Part shown: positions 28,286-36,674 of the stretch, piece by piece
Numbering within the stretch: the first letter of the stretch is position 1
Layout of the letters: each line of letters opens with the position of its first letter
Origin: Erythrobacter sp.
GTDB lineage: Bacteria; Pseudomonadota; Alphaproteobacteria; Sphingomonadales; Sphingomonadaceae
Length of the DNA: 64,000 nt
Assembly (NCBI GenBank): GCA_024642335.1
Contig: JAHEBH010000003.1
Span: 42,372-106,371, forward strand
Direction of reading: 5' to 3'
The notes under the pieces: generated by a model
What the model was told of the DNA's origin: nothing
Seen by the model: the letters and a program-made list of their open reading frames with translations, nothing else
Databases searched by the model: none
Made by a program: the position numbers and the translations under genes

Positions 28286-29224
28286 ATGGCTGCACAGGAT
28301 TACAAGCGCATGTTCGGCGAATACCTGGAAGGCGATTTCGGCAGTAGCATTCCGATCCCTTCGGTTCCCGATTTTGAGCGGCATGAGCCCGCCGTGCCCG
28401 AACCCAGGCGGGGCGAGCGGCGCAAATACCGCACGATCTGGATCAGCGATGTCCATCTGGGCACCAAGGGCTGCAATGCAGAACTGCTGATCGACTTCCT
28501 CGACAATACCGATAGCGAGACCATGTATCTCGTCGGCGACATCATCGATGGCTGGCGGCTGAAGAAGAAGTTCTACTGGCCCGACACGCATAACGACATT
28601 GTCTGGCGCATCCTCAAGCGCGCCAAGCGCGGCACGCGGATCGTCTATATTCCCGGCAACCATGACGAAATGTTCCGCCAGTTCAGCGGGCTCAATTTCG
28701 GCGGCGTCGAGATCCGGCGCGCGGCATTTCACGATACTGCGGATGGTCGCCGCCTGATGGTGCTGCATGGCGATGAATTCGATGCCGTGATGCTGGCGCA
28801 CCGCTGGCTCGCCGTGGTAGGCGATTCGCTTTACATCGCCTCCATGGCGCTCAGCCGCTGGGTCAATGCGGTGCGTCGCCGGCTCGGCCTGCCCTATTGG
28901 TCGCTCTCCAACATGGCCAAGCACAAGGTCAAGAACGCGGTCGAATTCATCTCCCGTTACGAGGAGGTCGTGGCACGCGCCGCTGCGCAGCGCGGCGTCG
29001 ATGGCGTGGTCTGCGGCCACATCCACACCGCCGAACACCGCATGTTCGACGGCATCGAATACTGGAATGACGGCGATTGGGTGGAAGGCTGTAACGCGCT
29101 GGTCGAACATGCGGACGGCCGCATGGAGATCCTTCACTGGCCGGAAGAAATGGCGCGGCGCGAACAGGATGCTGCTGCCGACACGACATTCGAAAGCGCG
29201 GCAAGGGTCGCCCGCGCGGCCTGA
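28286..29224 (+). CDS. plcP: PlcP-type metallophosphoesterase (phospholipase C for lipid remodelling)
   Basis: A 312-aa calcineurin-fold phosphoesterase. Metal ligands are all visible: SDVHLGTKGC (55/57), GDIIDGW (85), GNHDE (125-127), HGDEFD (161-163) and GHIHTAEH near residue 250. Automatic pipelines often label this family UDP-2,3-diacylglucosamine diphosphatase (LpxH). The SDVHLGTKGCNAE start, YWPDTHNDIV block and RRRLGLPYWSLS segment match PlcP of Sinorhizobium, which cleaves phosphatidylcholine/-ethanolamine to diacylglycerol under phosphate starvation. A PhoB-like array upstream and a glycosyltransferase downstream support that role. About 50 poorly conserved residues precede the domain, so the start is uncertain, and no clear ribosome site is seen. 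Confidence 0.85.
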   Translation: MAAQDYKRMFGEYLEGDFGSSIPIPSVPDFERHEPAVPEPRRGERRKYRTIWISDVHLGTKGCNAELLIDFLDNTDSETMYLVGDIIDGWRLKKKFYWPDTHNDIVWRILKRAKRGTRIVYIPGNHDEMFRQFSGLNFGGVEIRRAAFHDTADGRRLMVLHGDEFDAVMLAHRWLAVVGDSLYIASMALSRWVNAVRRRLGLPYWSLSNMAKHKVKNAVEFISRYEEVVARAAAQRGVDGVVCGHIHTAEHRMFDGIEYWNDGDWVEGCNALVEHADGRMEILHWPEEMARREQDAAADTTFESAARVARAA

Positions 29225-29261
29225 CCCCCAAAAGCAGACTCCTGAGAGAAAGAGCCGCAGC

Positions 29262-30305
29262 ATGAGGATTGCCCTGATCACCGACGCCTGGAAGCCGCAG
29301 GTCAACGGCGTAGGGCGGACACTGGCCAGCGTTTCAGAACGCCTGCGCCTTGCAGGACATGAAGTGGAACTGATCGAGCCCGGCCAGTTTACCTCCGTTC
29401 CCTGCCCAACCTATTCGGAAATCCGCCTTGCACTGGCCTGGCCGCATCAGGTGGGGCGGCGGATCGAGCGCTTCGCGCCCGATGCCATTCACATCGCTAC
29501 AGAGGGCCCGCTGGGATGGGCGGCGCGCAACTGGTGCATCCGCCGGGGGCTGAGTTTCACGACTGCCTATCACACCCAGTTTCCGGACTATGTCGCGCGC
29601 CGGACGGGGCTGCCCGCCAGCCTGTTCTGGCCTGCGATCCGGCGCTTCCATCGCCCCTCCACCGCGGTCATGGTCGCTACGCAAACGATCCGCGACGAAC
29701 TATCCGCGCAAGGAATTGGTCCGCTGGCCCACTGGAGTCGCGGAGTTGATGTGGCGACTTTCCAGCCCGACCACGTACCGCCCGATCTCTTCTTCAAGCT
29801 CAAGCGGCCGATCCAGCTTTATGTCGGGCGGGTATCGGTGGAAAAGAACATCGAGGCCTTTCTTGCCAACACGCATCCGGGCTCGAAGGTGGTGGTCGGC
29901 GATGGCCCGGCGCTGGCAAGCCTGCAGGAACGCTATCCCCAGGCGCACTTTCTCGGGCGGCGCACGGGTGAGGCGCTGGCGGCCTGCTATGCCGGTGCCG
30001 ATGTCTTCGTCTTTCCCAGCAGGACCGACACTTTCGGTCTGGTGATGATCGAGGCGCTGGCCTGCGGCACACCCGTGGCGGCCTTTCCTGTGGCGGGACC
30101 GCTGGATGTCCTGAGCCCGGAGGCGGGAGCAATGTCCGAGTCTCTGGAGGAGGCGATCGCCGTGGCCCTCAGCCTGCGGCGTGACGACTGCCTGGCCTAT
30201 GGCCGATCCTTCAGCTGGGAAGCCAGCGCACAGCAGTTCCTTTCCGCCTTGCAACCTGCCCTGGAAGAGGTCAATTCAGCCCGGATGACGCCCGTCGCGG
30301 CCTGA
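29262..30305 (+). CDS. agt: GT4 glycosyltransferase, probable diacylglycerol glycosyltransferase Agt
   Basis: A 347-aa family 4 glycosyltransferase. It opens MRIALITDAWKPQVNGVGRT, has an acceptor-side segment TTAYHTQFPDYVARRTG, and the nucleotide-sugar site VGRVSVEKNIEAF ... VFPSRTDTFGLVMIEALACGTPVAAF (EX7E-type). In marine and rhizobial alphaproteobacteria agt sits next to plcP and glycosylates the diacylglycerol released by PlcP, replacing phospholipids with glycolipids. The 37-bp spacing, shared strand and Pho array make that the best assignment. The sugar (glucose or glucuronate) cannot be read from sequence. The ATG at 29262 is the start; the longer open frame upstream overlaps plcP and is not coding. 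Confidence 0.82.
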   Translation: MRIALITDAWKPQVNGVGRTLASVSERLRLAGHEVELIEPGQFTSVPCPTYSEIRLALAWPHQVGRRIERFAPDAIHIATEGPLGWAARNWCIRRGLSFTTAYHTQFPDYVARRTGLPASLFWPAIRRFHRPSTAVMVATQTIRDELSAQGIGPLAHWSRGVDVATFQPDHVPPDLFFKLKRPIQLYVGRVSVEKNIEAFLANTHPGSKVVVGDGPALASLQERYPQAHFLGRRTGEALAACYAGADVFVFPSRTDTFGLVMIEALACGTPVAAFPVAGPLDVLSPEAGAMSESLEEAIAVALSLRRDDCLAYGRSFSWEASAQQFLSALQPALEEVNSARMTPVAA

Positions 30306-30383
30306 TCCCGGCATCGCCTGCCACTGCGGGAGTCGCAAACGCTTGCCCATTGCCGCCCAAGCGACTAGACCAGCCGTAGCAAT

Positions 30384-30411
30384 GGCCGTCCCGCGAGGGG
30401 CGGCCCTTTTA
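30384..30411 (+). terminator. intrinsic terminator between agt and trcR
   Basis: A 9-bp stem GGCCGTCCC/GGGGCGGCC with a GCGA loop is followed by CTTTTA. It ends about 20 bp before the trcR GTG, so trcR must either have a promoter inside or beyond it, or be controlled by read-through. Confidence 0.65.
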
Positions 30412-30430
30412 TTTCGAACGGAGATTCGAC

Positions 30431-31159
30431 GTGGCCCAGCCCACTCCCCTTATGCCGCATGCGACCGCTTCCTGGCTGGTCGATAATACCGCGCTCAGCT
30501 TCGAGCAGATTGCCGAATTCTGCGGCCTGCACATCCTCGAGGTGCAGGCCATGGCAGACGATCTTGCCAGCTCCAAATATACCGGCCGCGATCCGGTGCA
30601 CTCGGGCGAGCTGACGCATGCAGAGATCGAGCGTGGTCAGGCGGACTCCGGCTATTCGCTCAAGATGCAGAAGGCACCGGTTGATGTCAGCCGCACCAAG
30701 GGACCGCGTTACACGCCGGTGTCGAAGCGCCAGGACAAGCCCGATGGCATTGCCTGGCTGTTACGCAGCCACCCGGAAATTTCCGATGCTCAGATCGGCA
30801 AGCTGATCGGCACCACGCGCAACACGATCAACGCCATCCGCGATCGGACGCACTGGAACATCCAGAACATCCAGCCCAAGGATCCCGTCACGCTGGGCCT
30901 GTGCTCGCAGCGCGAACTGGATGCCGCTGTGGCCAAGGCCGCCAAGAAGGTAGCGGCGCAGGCTCCGGCGGAAGATGCCGATGCAGTGCCCGCGCCGGCC
31001 AAGGTGGATGACCGCGAAGCGCTCATCACCGAGCTGAAGGCAGAGCGCGAAGCCGCCGTCAAGGCAGCCGCCGAGGCAGCCCAGGAAGCCGAAGCCGAAG
31101 CATGGCTCGAAGCCAAGCGCGCGGGGGAGGCCACCGAAGGCGGTTCATCGGGAGGCTGA
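30431..31159 (+). CDS. trcR: cell-cycle transcriptional regulator TrcR (DUF1013)
   Basis: A 242-aa DUF1013 protein, named TrcR in alphaproteobacteria. The conserved N-terminal region is HATASWLVDNTALSFEQIAEFCGLHILEVQAMADD. The helix-turn-helix-like segment is ISDAQIGKLIGTTRNTINAIRDRTHWN. The C-terminal third is an Ala/Glu-rich coiled coil with low complexity. The start is a GTG with GGAG upstream (ACGGAGATTCGAC). TrcR is described as a cell-cycle regulator, but its targets are poorly known. It ends at a strong bidirectional terminator facing the bactofilin gene. Confidence 0.9.
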   Translation: MAQPTPLMPHATASWLVDNTALSFEQIAEFCGLHILEVQAMADDLASSKYTGRDPVHSGELTHAEIERGQADSGYSLKMQKAPVDVSRTKGPRYTPVSKRQDKPDGIAWLLRSHPEISDAQIGKLIGTTRNTINAIRDRTHWNIQNIQPKDPVTLGLCSQRELDAAVAKAAKKVAAQAPAEDADAVPAPAKVDDREALITELKAEREAAVKAAAEAAQEAEAEAWLEAKRAGEATEGGSSGG

Positions 31160-31185
31160 GCCTGGCTCACCCTGACGTGAAAATG

Positions 31186-31214
31186 AAAAGGGCGGCCCGC
31201 AAGCCGCCCTTTTT
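31186..31214. terminator. bidirectional intrinsic terminator, trcR/bactofilin
   Basis: An 11-bp perfect stem AAAAGGGCGGC/GCCGCCCTTTT with a 6-nt loop, with a T-run on each strand. It serves trcR (plus) and the bactofilin gene (minus). Confidence 0.92.
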
Positions 31215-31234
31215 CGTGGAGTTTCTGTTGCAGG

Positions 31235-31696
31235 TCAGTTGGCGAGCGAAAGCTTGGGCTCTGCGCCATCGTCCTTCGGCGGGTTGGCAGGCGCTGCGCC
31301 CATGCCTTTTGAGGCCGGTTGGCGGTCACGCAACGCAAAGCGGCCATCGACCACGGCACCCTGCTCGATAGTCAGCGTCTCATAGGACACATCGCCCTCG
31401 ATCCGCGCGCTTTTGAGCACCACCAGGTTGCGGGCTGCGATTGTGCCCTTCACCCGGCCGGACAGGCGGGCCGTTTCGGCAGTGATCGAGCCTTCGATAT
31501 TACTCGATTCGCCCTGCACCAGCGATGCGCAGGTCAGATCGCCATGCACGGCGCCATCGACATGCAGGTCTGCAGACGCCTCGATATCGCCCTTGATGGT
31601 GACGTCTGCGCCGATGACCGAGAAGGTGGCAGAATTACTCGCCATGGGTTTCCCCATCGGCATGGGTGAATTCCGCTCTGGCTTCTTCGAGAACAT
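31235..31696 (-). CDS. bacA: bactofilin (polymer-forming cytoskeletal protein)
   Basis: A 153-aa bactofilin that polymerises into filaments without nucleotide and positions wall enzymes. The beta-helix core runs from about 25 to 125: FSVIGADVTIKGDIEASADLHVDGAVHGDL, ARLSGRVKGTIAARNLVVLKSARIEGDVSYETLTI. I kept the upstream ATG at 31696 because it gives MFSKKPERN, the kind of short amphipathic membrane-targeting N-terminus described for bactofilins. This makes a 62-bp overlap with the M23 gene. A later ATG at 31645 would overlap it by only 11 bp. Linkage to an M23 peptidase is a recurrent bactofilin context. Confidence 0.92.
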   Translation of the reverse strand: MFSKKPERNSPMPMGKPMASNSATFSVIGADVTIKGDIEASADLHVDGAVHGDLTCASLVQGESSNIEGSITAETARLSGRVKGTIAARNLVVLKSARIEGDVSYETLTIEQGAVVDGRFALRDRQPASKGMGAAPANPPKDDGAEPKLSLAN

Positions 31697-32870
31697 CGGG
31701 GGCCGTCTCCAGGAAAGGCCGCGGGTTCACCTGGCGGCCATTGATATGGACTTCGAAATGCAGGTGCGGGCCGGTCGAACGGCCGGTGCTGCCGATCTTG
31801 CCGATCTGCTCCCCTGCGGCGACTTGCTGCCCGACGCGGGCCAGCTGGCGCGACATATGGGCATAGCGGGTCAGCATGCCATTGCCATGCGTGATCTCGA
31901 CCACGCGGCCATAGCCCGCCTTGGTGCCGACAAAGGACACGCGGCCATCGGCCGCGGCCAGGATCGGCGAACCATATCCGCCGCGGAAATCGAGCCCGCG
32001 ATGCATGGCGGCGCGACCGGTAAACGGATCGCGGCGATAGCCATAGCCCGACGAGATGCTGCGCATGTCGGCCGGCATGACCTGCGGGATTTCACTCAGG
32101 CCGCGTTCCAGCGAACTCATGCGTGACAGGCTGAGGGCCAGACGCTCGAAACGCGGATCGAGCGAACCATCAGCGTCCGACGCCAGCATTTCCAGCGGAC
32201 CACCCATCGCCTGCTCGTCACGCACCATCACCGTGCGCGGATCGAGCCCGAGCGTGCGGATGGCTACCTCGGTGCGGGCCGCGCGGCGATCGACATAACG
32301 GGTCAGCGCTTCGACGAAGGCGAGCTGGCGCGCTTCGAGCCGGGCAAGGCCGGTCGCTTCGGGGATCGATTCCTCGATCAGGCTGATCAATTCCTCGGCT
32401 TCGCCGGAGGAGTCGGTAACGCTGTCGTCTTCTGCTGCGGCGCCTTCGACAAGGTCGGCCGGCAGTACGGAATAGATACCTTCGAGGAAGTCCTGCCGCT
32501 TCTGCAGGTCGGAAGTGGTAGCGGCCAGGTCATCGCGGTAGGTCTCGAGGCGATCCTCCGCCTTGGCAACCTGTACTTCGCGGGTCAGAAGTTCGGCACG
32601 TTCGGAGCTCGCCTGGTACTGGCTGATCGCCATGACGCCCATCGATATGCTCCAGCCGAGCAGGCAGGTGACGGCCACGCCAGCGGCGATCATCTGCATG
32701 CGACTGGTGATGGTGATAAAGCGAACCTGACCCTGCGAACGCATGAAGAATTCGCGTTCGGGAAAATAGGCTCGCAGGCGCCCCCAATATCCGCCGGCGA
32801 TTTTCGTGTCCAAGACGACCCCGTCAATTTTTGTTTCTGTCCGCATGCTGGGTAGCGGTGTTGGCGGCAA
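31635..32870 (-). CDS. bactofilin-linked M23 (LytM) metallopeptidase
   Basis: A 411-aa bitopic inner-membrane peptidoglycan hydrolase. It has a cytoplasmic N-terminus of about 55 residues, one membrane helix (MIAAGVAVTCLLGWSISMGVMAI), a periplasmic coiled coil (about 85-145) and a C-terminal M23 domain with intact ligands MHRGLDFRGGYG and GPHLHFEVHING. The topology matches the LmdC-type endopeptidases guided by bactofilin. It is upstream of and overlaps the bactofilin gene. It diverges from proA across 169 bp that hold no gene. It is one of three LytM-family proteins in the window. Confidence 0.92.
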   Translation of the reverse strand: MPPTPLPSMRTETKIDGVVLDTKIAGGYWGRLRAYFPEREFFMRSQGQVRFITITSRMQMIAAGVAVTCLLGWSISMGVMAISQYQASSERAELLTREVQVAKAEDRLETYRDDLAATTSDLQKRQDFLEGIYSVLPADLVEGAAAEDDSVTDSSGEAEELISLIEESIPEATGLARLEARQLAFVEALTRYVDRRAARTEVAIRTLGLDPRTVMVRDEQAMGGPLEMLASDADGSLDPRFERLALSLSRMSSLERGLSEIPQVMPADMRSISSGYGYRRDPFTGRAAMHRGLDFRGGYGSPILAAADGRVSFVGTKAGYGRVVEITHGNGMLTRYAHMSRQLARVGQQVAAGEQIGKIGSTGRSTGPHLHFEVHINGRQVNPRPFLETAPDVLEEARAEFTHADGETHGE

Positions 32871-33039
32871 GGTCCATCCATGGGGTTAACGTATGGGGCG
32901 AGTCGAAAGTGCGACGCGACGAGTCGTTCATCCATATGAAATTTTCCGCATGTCGGTGGAATTTGGACGAAATTAAGCACAAGCGATTCGCTACCGAATC
33001 CGCCTGACAAGAAGGCTGCCGGATGGTAGGGGCGCGCCC

Positions 33040-34314
33040 ATGGCACATGCATTGCAGAATACAGCCGACGTTACCGCAATGGTCGAAGATCTGGCCCGCG
33101 CCGGCCGCCGGGCGCAGCGCAAGCTGGCGCGGATGAGCGATGCCGACAAGGCGCGCGCATTGCGCTCTGCGGCAGTGGCCTTGCGCGCCCATGCGCCTGA
33201 CATCCTTGCCGAAAATGCGAAGGATGTTGCCGCCGGCCAGGCCAGCGGATTGACGGGCGCCATGCTCGACCGGTTGCGGCTGGACAAGGATCGTCTTGAA
33301 GGCGTGGCGCAAGCCATCGAAAATGTCGCGGGCCTGCCCGATCCGGTGGGGCAGGTGATCGATCGCAGCATTGCGCCTGGCGGGATGGAACTGATCCGCC
33401 GCCGCATCCCTATCGGACTGATCGGCATCATCTATGAGAGCCGCCCCAATGTAACCGCGGATGCCGCTGCCCTGTGCCTGCGTTCGGGCAATGCCGCGCT
33501 GCTGCGCGGTGGTAGCGAGGCGGTGCATTCGAACCGTGCGATCCATGCGGCGATGGTGGAGGGGCTGGTAGCCGAAGGCGTGCCCGCCGAAGCGATCCAG
33601 CTCATGCCCACGCAGGACCGCGAGGCGGTGGGCGCCATGCTCAAGGCCGCGGGGCTGATAGACATGATCGTGCCGCGCGGCGGCAAGGGGCTGGTCGCCC
33701 GCGTGCAGAACGATGCCCGCGTGCCCGTGCTCGCCCATCTGGACGGCATCTGCCACACCTATGTCCACTCTGCCGCCGATCCCGAAATGGCGCGCGATAT
33801 CGCGGTCAACGCCAAGATGCGGCGCACCGGTATTTGCGGGGCGATGGAAACGCTGCTGCTTGATGCCGCCTTTCCTGCATCGGGCGATGTGGTGGGCGCA
33901 CTGCTCGATGCCGGTTGCGAACTGCGCGGCGATGGGCGGGCGCAGGCGCTCGATACGCGCATATTGCCTGCCAGCGCGAACGATTGGGACACCGAATATC
34001 TCGACACAATCCTGTCGGTGGCCGTGGTGGATGATCTGGATGCCGCGATGGAACATATCGCGCGCCATTCCTCCCACCATACCGATGCGATCGTCACCTC
34101 TGACGATGCGGCTGCGGCGCGCTTCCTCGACGAGGTCGACAGCGCCATTGTCATGCACAATGCCTCCACCCAATATGCCGATGGCGGCGAGTTCGGCCTG
34201 GGGGCCGAGATTGGTATTGCCACCGGGCGTCTGCACGCGCGCGGCCCTGTCGCGCTGGAGGGGCTGACGACGTACAAGTGGCAGGTCCTGGGAACAGGTC
34301 AGGCGCGGCCCTGA
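33040..34314 (+). CDS. proA: glutamate-5-semialdehyde dehydrogenase
   Basis: ProA, 424 aa, reduces gamma-glutamyl phosphate to glutamate semialdehyde in proline synthesis. Conserved blocks: RRRIPIGLIGIIYESRPNVT, NAALLRGGSEA, DMIVPRGGKGL and the catalytic cysteine in RRTGICGAMETLL. C-terminal GEFGLGAEIGIATGRLHARGPVAL is also typical. proB is not adjacent. It is followed after 30 bp by an aldo/keto reductase gene on the same strand. Confidence 0.97.
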   Translation: MAHALQNTADVTAMVEDLARAGRRAQRKLARMSDADKARALRSAAVALRAHAPDILAENAKDVAAGQASGLTGAMLDRLRLDKDRLEGVAQAIENVAGLPDPVGQVIDRSIAPGGMELIRRRIPIGLIGIIYESRPNVTADAAALCLRSGNAALLRGGSEAVHSNRAIHAAMVEGLVAEGVPAEAIQLMPTQDREAVGAMLKAAGLIDMIVPRGGKGLVARVQNDARVPVLAHLDGICHTYVHSAADPEMARDIAVNAKMRRTGICGAMETLLLDAAFPASGDVVGALLDAGCELRGDGRAQALDTRILPASANDWDTEYLDTILSVAVVDDLDAAMEHIARHSSHHTDAIVTSDDAAAARFLDEVDSAIVMHNASTQYADGGEFGLGAEIGIATGRLHARGPVALEGLTTYKWQVLGTGQARP

Positions 34315-34344
34315 TCGCCGGATCGCCTGACGGGAGGGGCAAGA

Positions 34345-35397
34345 ATGCGTTACAATACACTGGGGAATTCCGGCCTCGTCGTCTCCGAATTGTGCCTCGG
34401 CGCGATGACCTTCGGCAACAGGCCCAGCGCGTTCTTCCAGCATGACCTCGACCAGCAGGCGTCGACCGCGCTGATCAGGCAGGCGCTCGATGGCGGAATC
34501 AATTTCATCGACACGGCCAATGTCTATTCCGCCGGGCAGAGCGAGGAGTTCGTCGGCCAGTCGCTGAAGGATCTCGGCGTCGCCCGGCAGGATGTGGTGA
34601 TCGCCACCAAGGGCATGGGGCCGATGGGCGAAGGGCCCAATGACAGCGGCTATGGCCGCTACCACCTGCTTGCCCAGATCGACGAGAGCCTCGACCGCCT
34701 CGGTCTCGACCATGTCGACCTCTACCAGATCCACGGATGGGACCCGGTCGCTCCCGTCGAGGAAGGGCTGCGGGCGATGGAGGATATCGTGCGCTCGGGC
34801 CGGGCGCGCCATATTGGCGTGTCCAACTGGGCCGCATGGCAAATCGCCAAGGCGCTGGGCATTGCCGAACGGCGCGGCTGGGACAAGTTCATTTCCAACC
34901 AGGCCTTCTATGCCGTCAGCGAACGCGCGCTCGAACGCGAAGTGGTGCCCATGATGCTGTCGGAAGGGCTGGGCCTGATGGTGTGGAGCCCGCTGGCGGG
35001 CGGGTTGCTGTCGGGTAAGTACGATTTTGGCGAGGACGGTTCGGTTTCGGGCGAAGGTCGCCGCGCCAAGCTCGATTTTCCGCGCAGCGACAAGCCAAGG
35101 GCGGCGGCCGTGGTTGCGGCGATGCGCCCGATGGCGGAAAGCCGCGGCGTTTCCGTGGCTGCCATTGCACTCGCGTGGTTGCTGCACCAGCCGGTTACTT
35201 CCAGCGTCATCGTGGGCGCCAAGCGTGCCGACCAGCTCGAACAGAACCTCGCCGCCAGCGACATAGAGCTGACGGGCGAGGAACTGACCGTGTTGGACGA
35301 AGCCGGTCGGCTGGAAGACGAATATCCTGCCTGGGCGATCAAGGCGCAAAGCCACCGCCACGGTTTCCGCATCAGCCCGCGCCGATCCGCCAAGTGA
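34345..35397 (+). CDS. aldo/keto reductase
   Basis: A 350-aa (alpha/beta)8 NADPH-dependent aldo/keto reductase. The catalytic tetrad is visible: Asp and Tyr in NFIDTANVYSAGQSEE, Lys in VIATKGMG, His in YQIHGWD. The cofactor region is IVGAKRADQLEQNL. The natural substrate is unknown; the length and opening MRYNTLGNSGLVVSELCLGAMTFG place it with general-purpose reductases (YajO/AKR11-like). The stop overlaps the nadD start by 4 bp (GTGA). Confidence 0.9.
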   Translation: MRYNTLGNSGLVVSELCLGAMTFGNRPSAFFQHDLDQQASTALIRQALDGGINFIDTANVYSAGQSEEFVGQSLKDLGVARQDVVIATKGMGPMGEGPNDSGYGRYHLLAQIDESLDRLGLDHVDLYQIHGWDPVAPVEEGLRAMEDIVRSGRARHIGVSNWAAWQIAKALGIAERRGWDKFISNQAFYAVSERALEREVVPMMLSEGLGLMVWSPLAGGLLSGKYDFGEDGSVSGEGRRAKLDFPRSDKPRAAAVVAAMRPMAESRGVSVAAIALAWLLHQPVTSSVIVGAKRADQLEQNLAASDIELTGEELTVLDEAGRLEDEYPAWAIKAQSHRHGFRISPRRSAK

Positions 35398-36053
35398 GGG
35401 GGAAGCCGACCGGACTCCTCGGCGGCAGCTTCAATCCCGCCCATGGCGGCCACCGCCGCATCTCGCTGTTCGCCAAGGAAGCACTGGGGCTGGATGAGGT
35501 CTGGTGGCTGGTTTCTCCGGGCAATCCATTGAAGCCGGGCAAGGGCATGGCATCGCTCTCCGCGCGCTATCGCTCTGCCCGGGCCATGAGCCGCAATGCT
35601 CCGATCCGTGTCACCGCGATCGAGCGCGAGCTGGGCACGCGTTTTACCGTCGATACCGTGCGCGCGCTCAAGCGCCGCTATCCCAAGAAGCGTTTCGTCT
35701 GGCTGATGGGGTCGGACAATCTCGCCCAGTTTCACCGCTGGAAAGACTGGCGCCAGATTGCGCGTGAAATGCCGATTGCGGTGATTGCAAGGCCCGGTTA
35801 TGATGCAACTGCCCTCGCGAGCCCCGCGATGGCCTGGCTGCGGCGTTACCGGTTGACCGCAGACGGCTTGAGCAACCGGCGCGAATGGAGCGCACCTGCG
35901 CTGATAGAATTGCGTTTCGATCCCGATCCGCGTTCGGCCACCAAGGTCCGGAATATGGATCCGTACTGGGCAGACAGCCATACCGGCTCTGCTCTCCGGG
36001 ATGAAGTGACGCACTCCCTCATTCACGAATTCGCAAGGGGACAGGCCGCATGA
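35394..36053 (+). CDS. nadD: nicotinate-nucleotide adenylyltransferase
   Basis: NadD, 219 aa, forms nicotinic acid adenine dinucleotide from NaMN and ATP in NAD synthesis. The nucleotidyltransferase signature GLLGGSFNPAHGGH lies at the start, followed by VWWLVSPGNPLKPG, RFVWLMGSDNLAQFHRWKDW, and a C-terminal SATKVR version of the ISSTxIR motif. The start is a GTG overlapping the previous stop; the longer frame from 35175 lies inside the reductase gene. nadD-rsfS-rlmH is a widely conserved order. Confidence 0.95.
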   Translation: MRGKPTGLLGGSFNPAHGGHRRISLFAKEALGLDEVWWLVSPGNPLKPGKGMASLSARYRSARAMSRNAPIRVTAIERELGTRFTVDTVRALKRRYPKKRFVWLMGSDNLAQFHRWKDWRQIAREMPIAVIARPGYDATALASPAMAWLRRYRLTADGLSNRREWSAPALIELRFDPDPRSATKVRNMDPYWADSHTGSALRDEVTHSLIHEFARGQAA

Positions 36054-36113
36054 GGCGCCCTGGCCCATGCTTTTTCTTGTCCATTCCCACGATCAGGAGC
36101 ACGACACGTCGCG

Positions 36114-36548
36114 ATGAGACAGGCGCAAGCCATTCCGGCAACCACCGGCACCGCAACCATCTTTTCCATGACTGACACCGAAGGCACCATCCAGGCAGAA
36201 CCCGGCTCGCTCCTCGCCCTCGTCCTCGAACAGCTCGATGACGATCAGGCGCAGGACGTGATTTCCATCCCGCTCGAAGGCAAAAGCGCGATTGCCGATC
36301 ACATGGTGATCGCATCGGGCCGTTCGACGCGGCAGGTAGCAGCCATGGCGGCGAAGCTGGCCGAAAAGGTCAAGCGGGCCGGCCACGGATCGCCGCGCGT
36401 GGAAGGGCTTCCGGCAGCTGACTGGGTGCTGATCGACACCGGTGATGTGGTGGTCCACCTCTTCCGTCCCGAAGTCCGCAGCTTCTACAACCTGGAGCGC
36501 ATGTGGGGCTTTGGCGATGAGGGCAAGACTGCGGCAGGCAGCGCATAG
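36114..36548 (+). CDS. rsfS: ribosome silencing factor RsfS
   Basis: A 144-aa RsfS (DUF143/Iojap), which binds L14 of the 50S subunit and blocks subunit joining in starvation. Conserved: LDDDQAQDVISIPLEGKSAIADHMVIASGRSTRQ, DWVLIDTGDVVVHLFRPEVRSFYNLERMW. Start choice is open: ATG 36114 has AGGAG 14 nt upstream, whereas ATG 36168 (MTDTEG) matches typical lengths better but lacks a ribosome site. A structured repeat begins 9 bp after the stop. Confidence 0.93.
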   Translation: MRQAQAIPATTGTATIFSMTDTEGTIQAEPGSLLALVLEQLDDDQAQDVISIPLEGKSAIADHMVIASGRSTRQVAAMAAKLAEKVKRAGHGSPRVEGLPAADWVLIDTGDVVVHLFRPEVRSFYNLERMWGFGDEGKTAAGSA

Positions 36549-36557
36549 CGGTCGTTT

Positions 36558-36658
36558 CGAAGGCGCATCCGCGCCTTCGTCCTCGGCGCTGTTCCCTCCG
36601 CTACGCTGACCGAAAGCGAGGATAGCCAAGCATGCCGGATGGCATGCGTCGGCGCCTG
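36558..36658 (+). repeat. structured intergenic repeat, copy A (short form)
   Basis: Starts 9 bp after the rsfS stop. A 9-bp stem CGAAGGCGC-ATCC-GCGCCTTCG (36558-36579) is followed by TCCTCGGCGCT, a short spacer, CGAGGA (36617-36622, complementary to TCCTCG) and a second stem GCATGCC-GGAT-GGCATGC (36630-36647). The ATCC loop and the TCCTCGGYGCT box recur at 61440 and 63811. Confidence 0.75.
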
Positions 36659-36674
36659 AGGCTAAACAGACAGA

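Noticed and set aside
32824..35361. 845-codon minus-strand frame across proA and the aldo/keto reductase
   Set aside because: Both plus-strand genes are clear enzyme families; the antisense frame is a codon-bias artefact.
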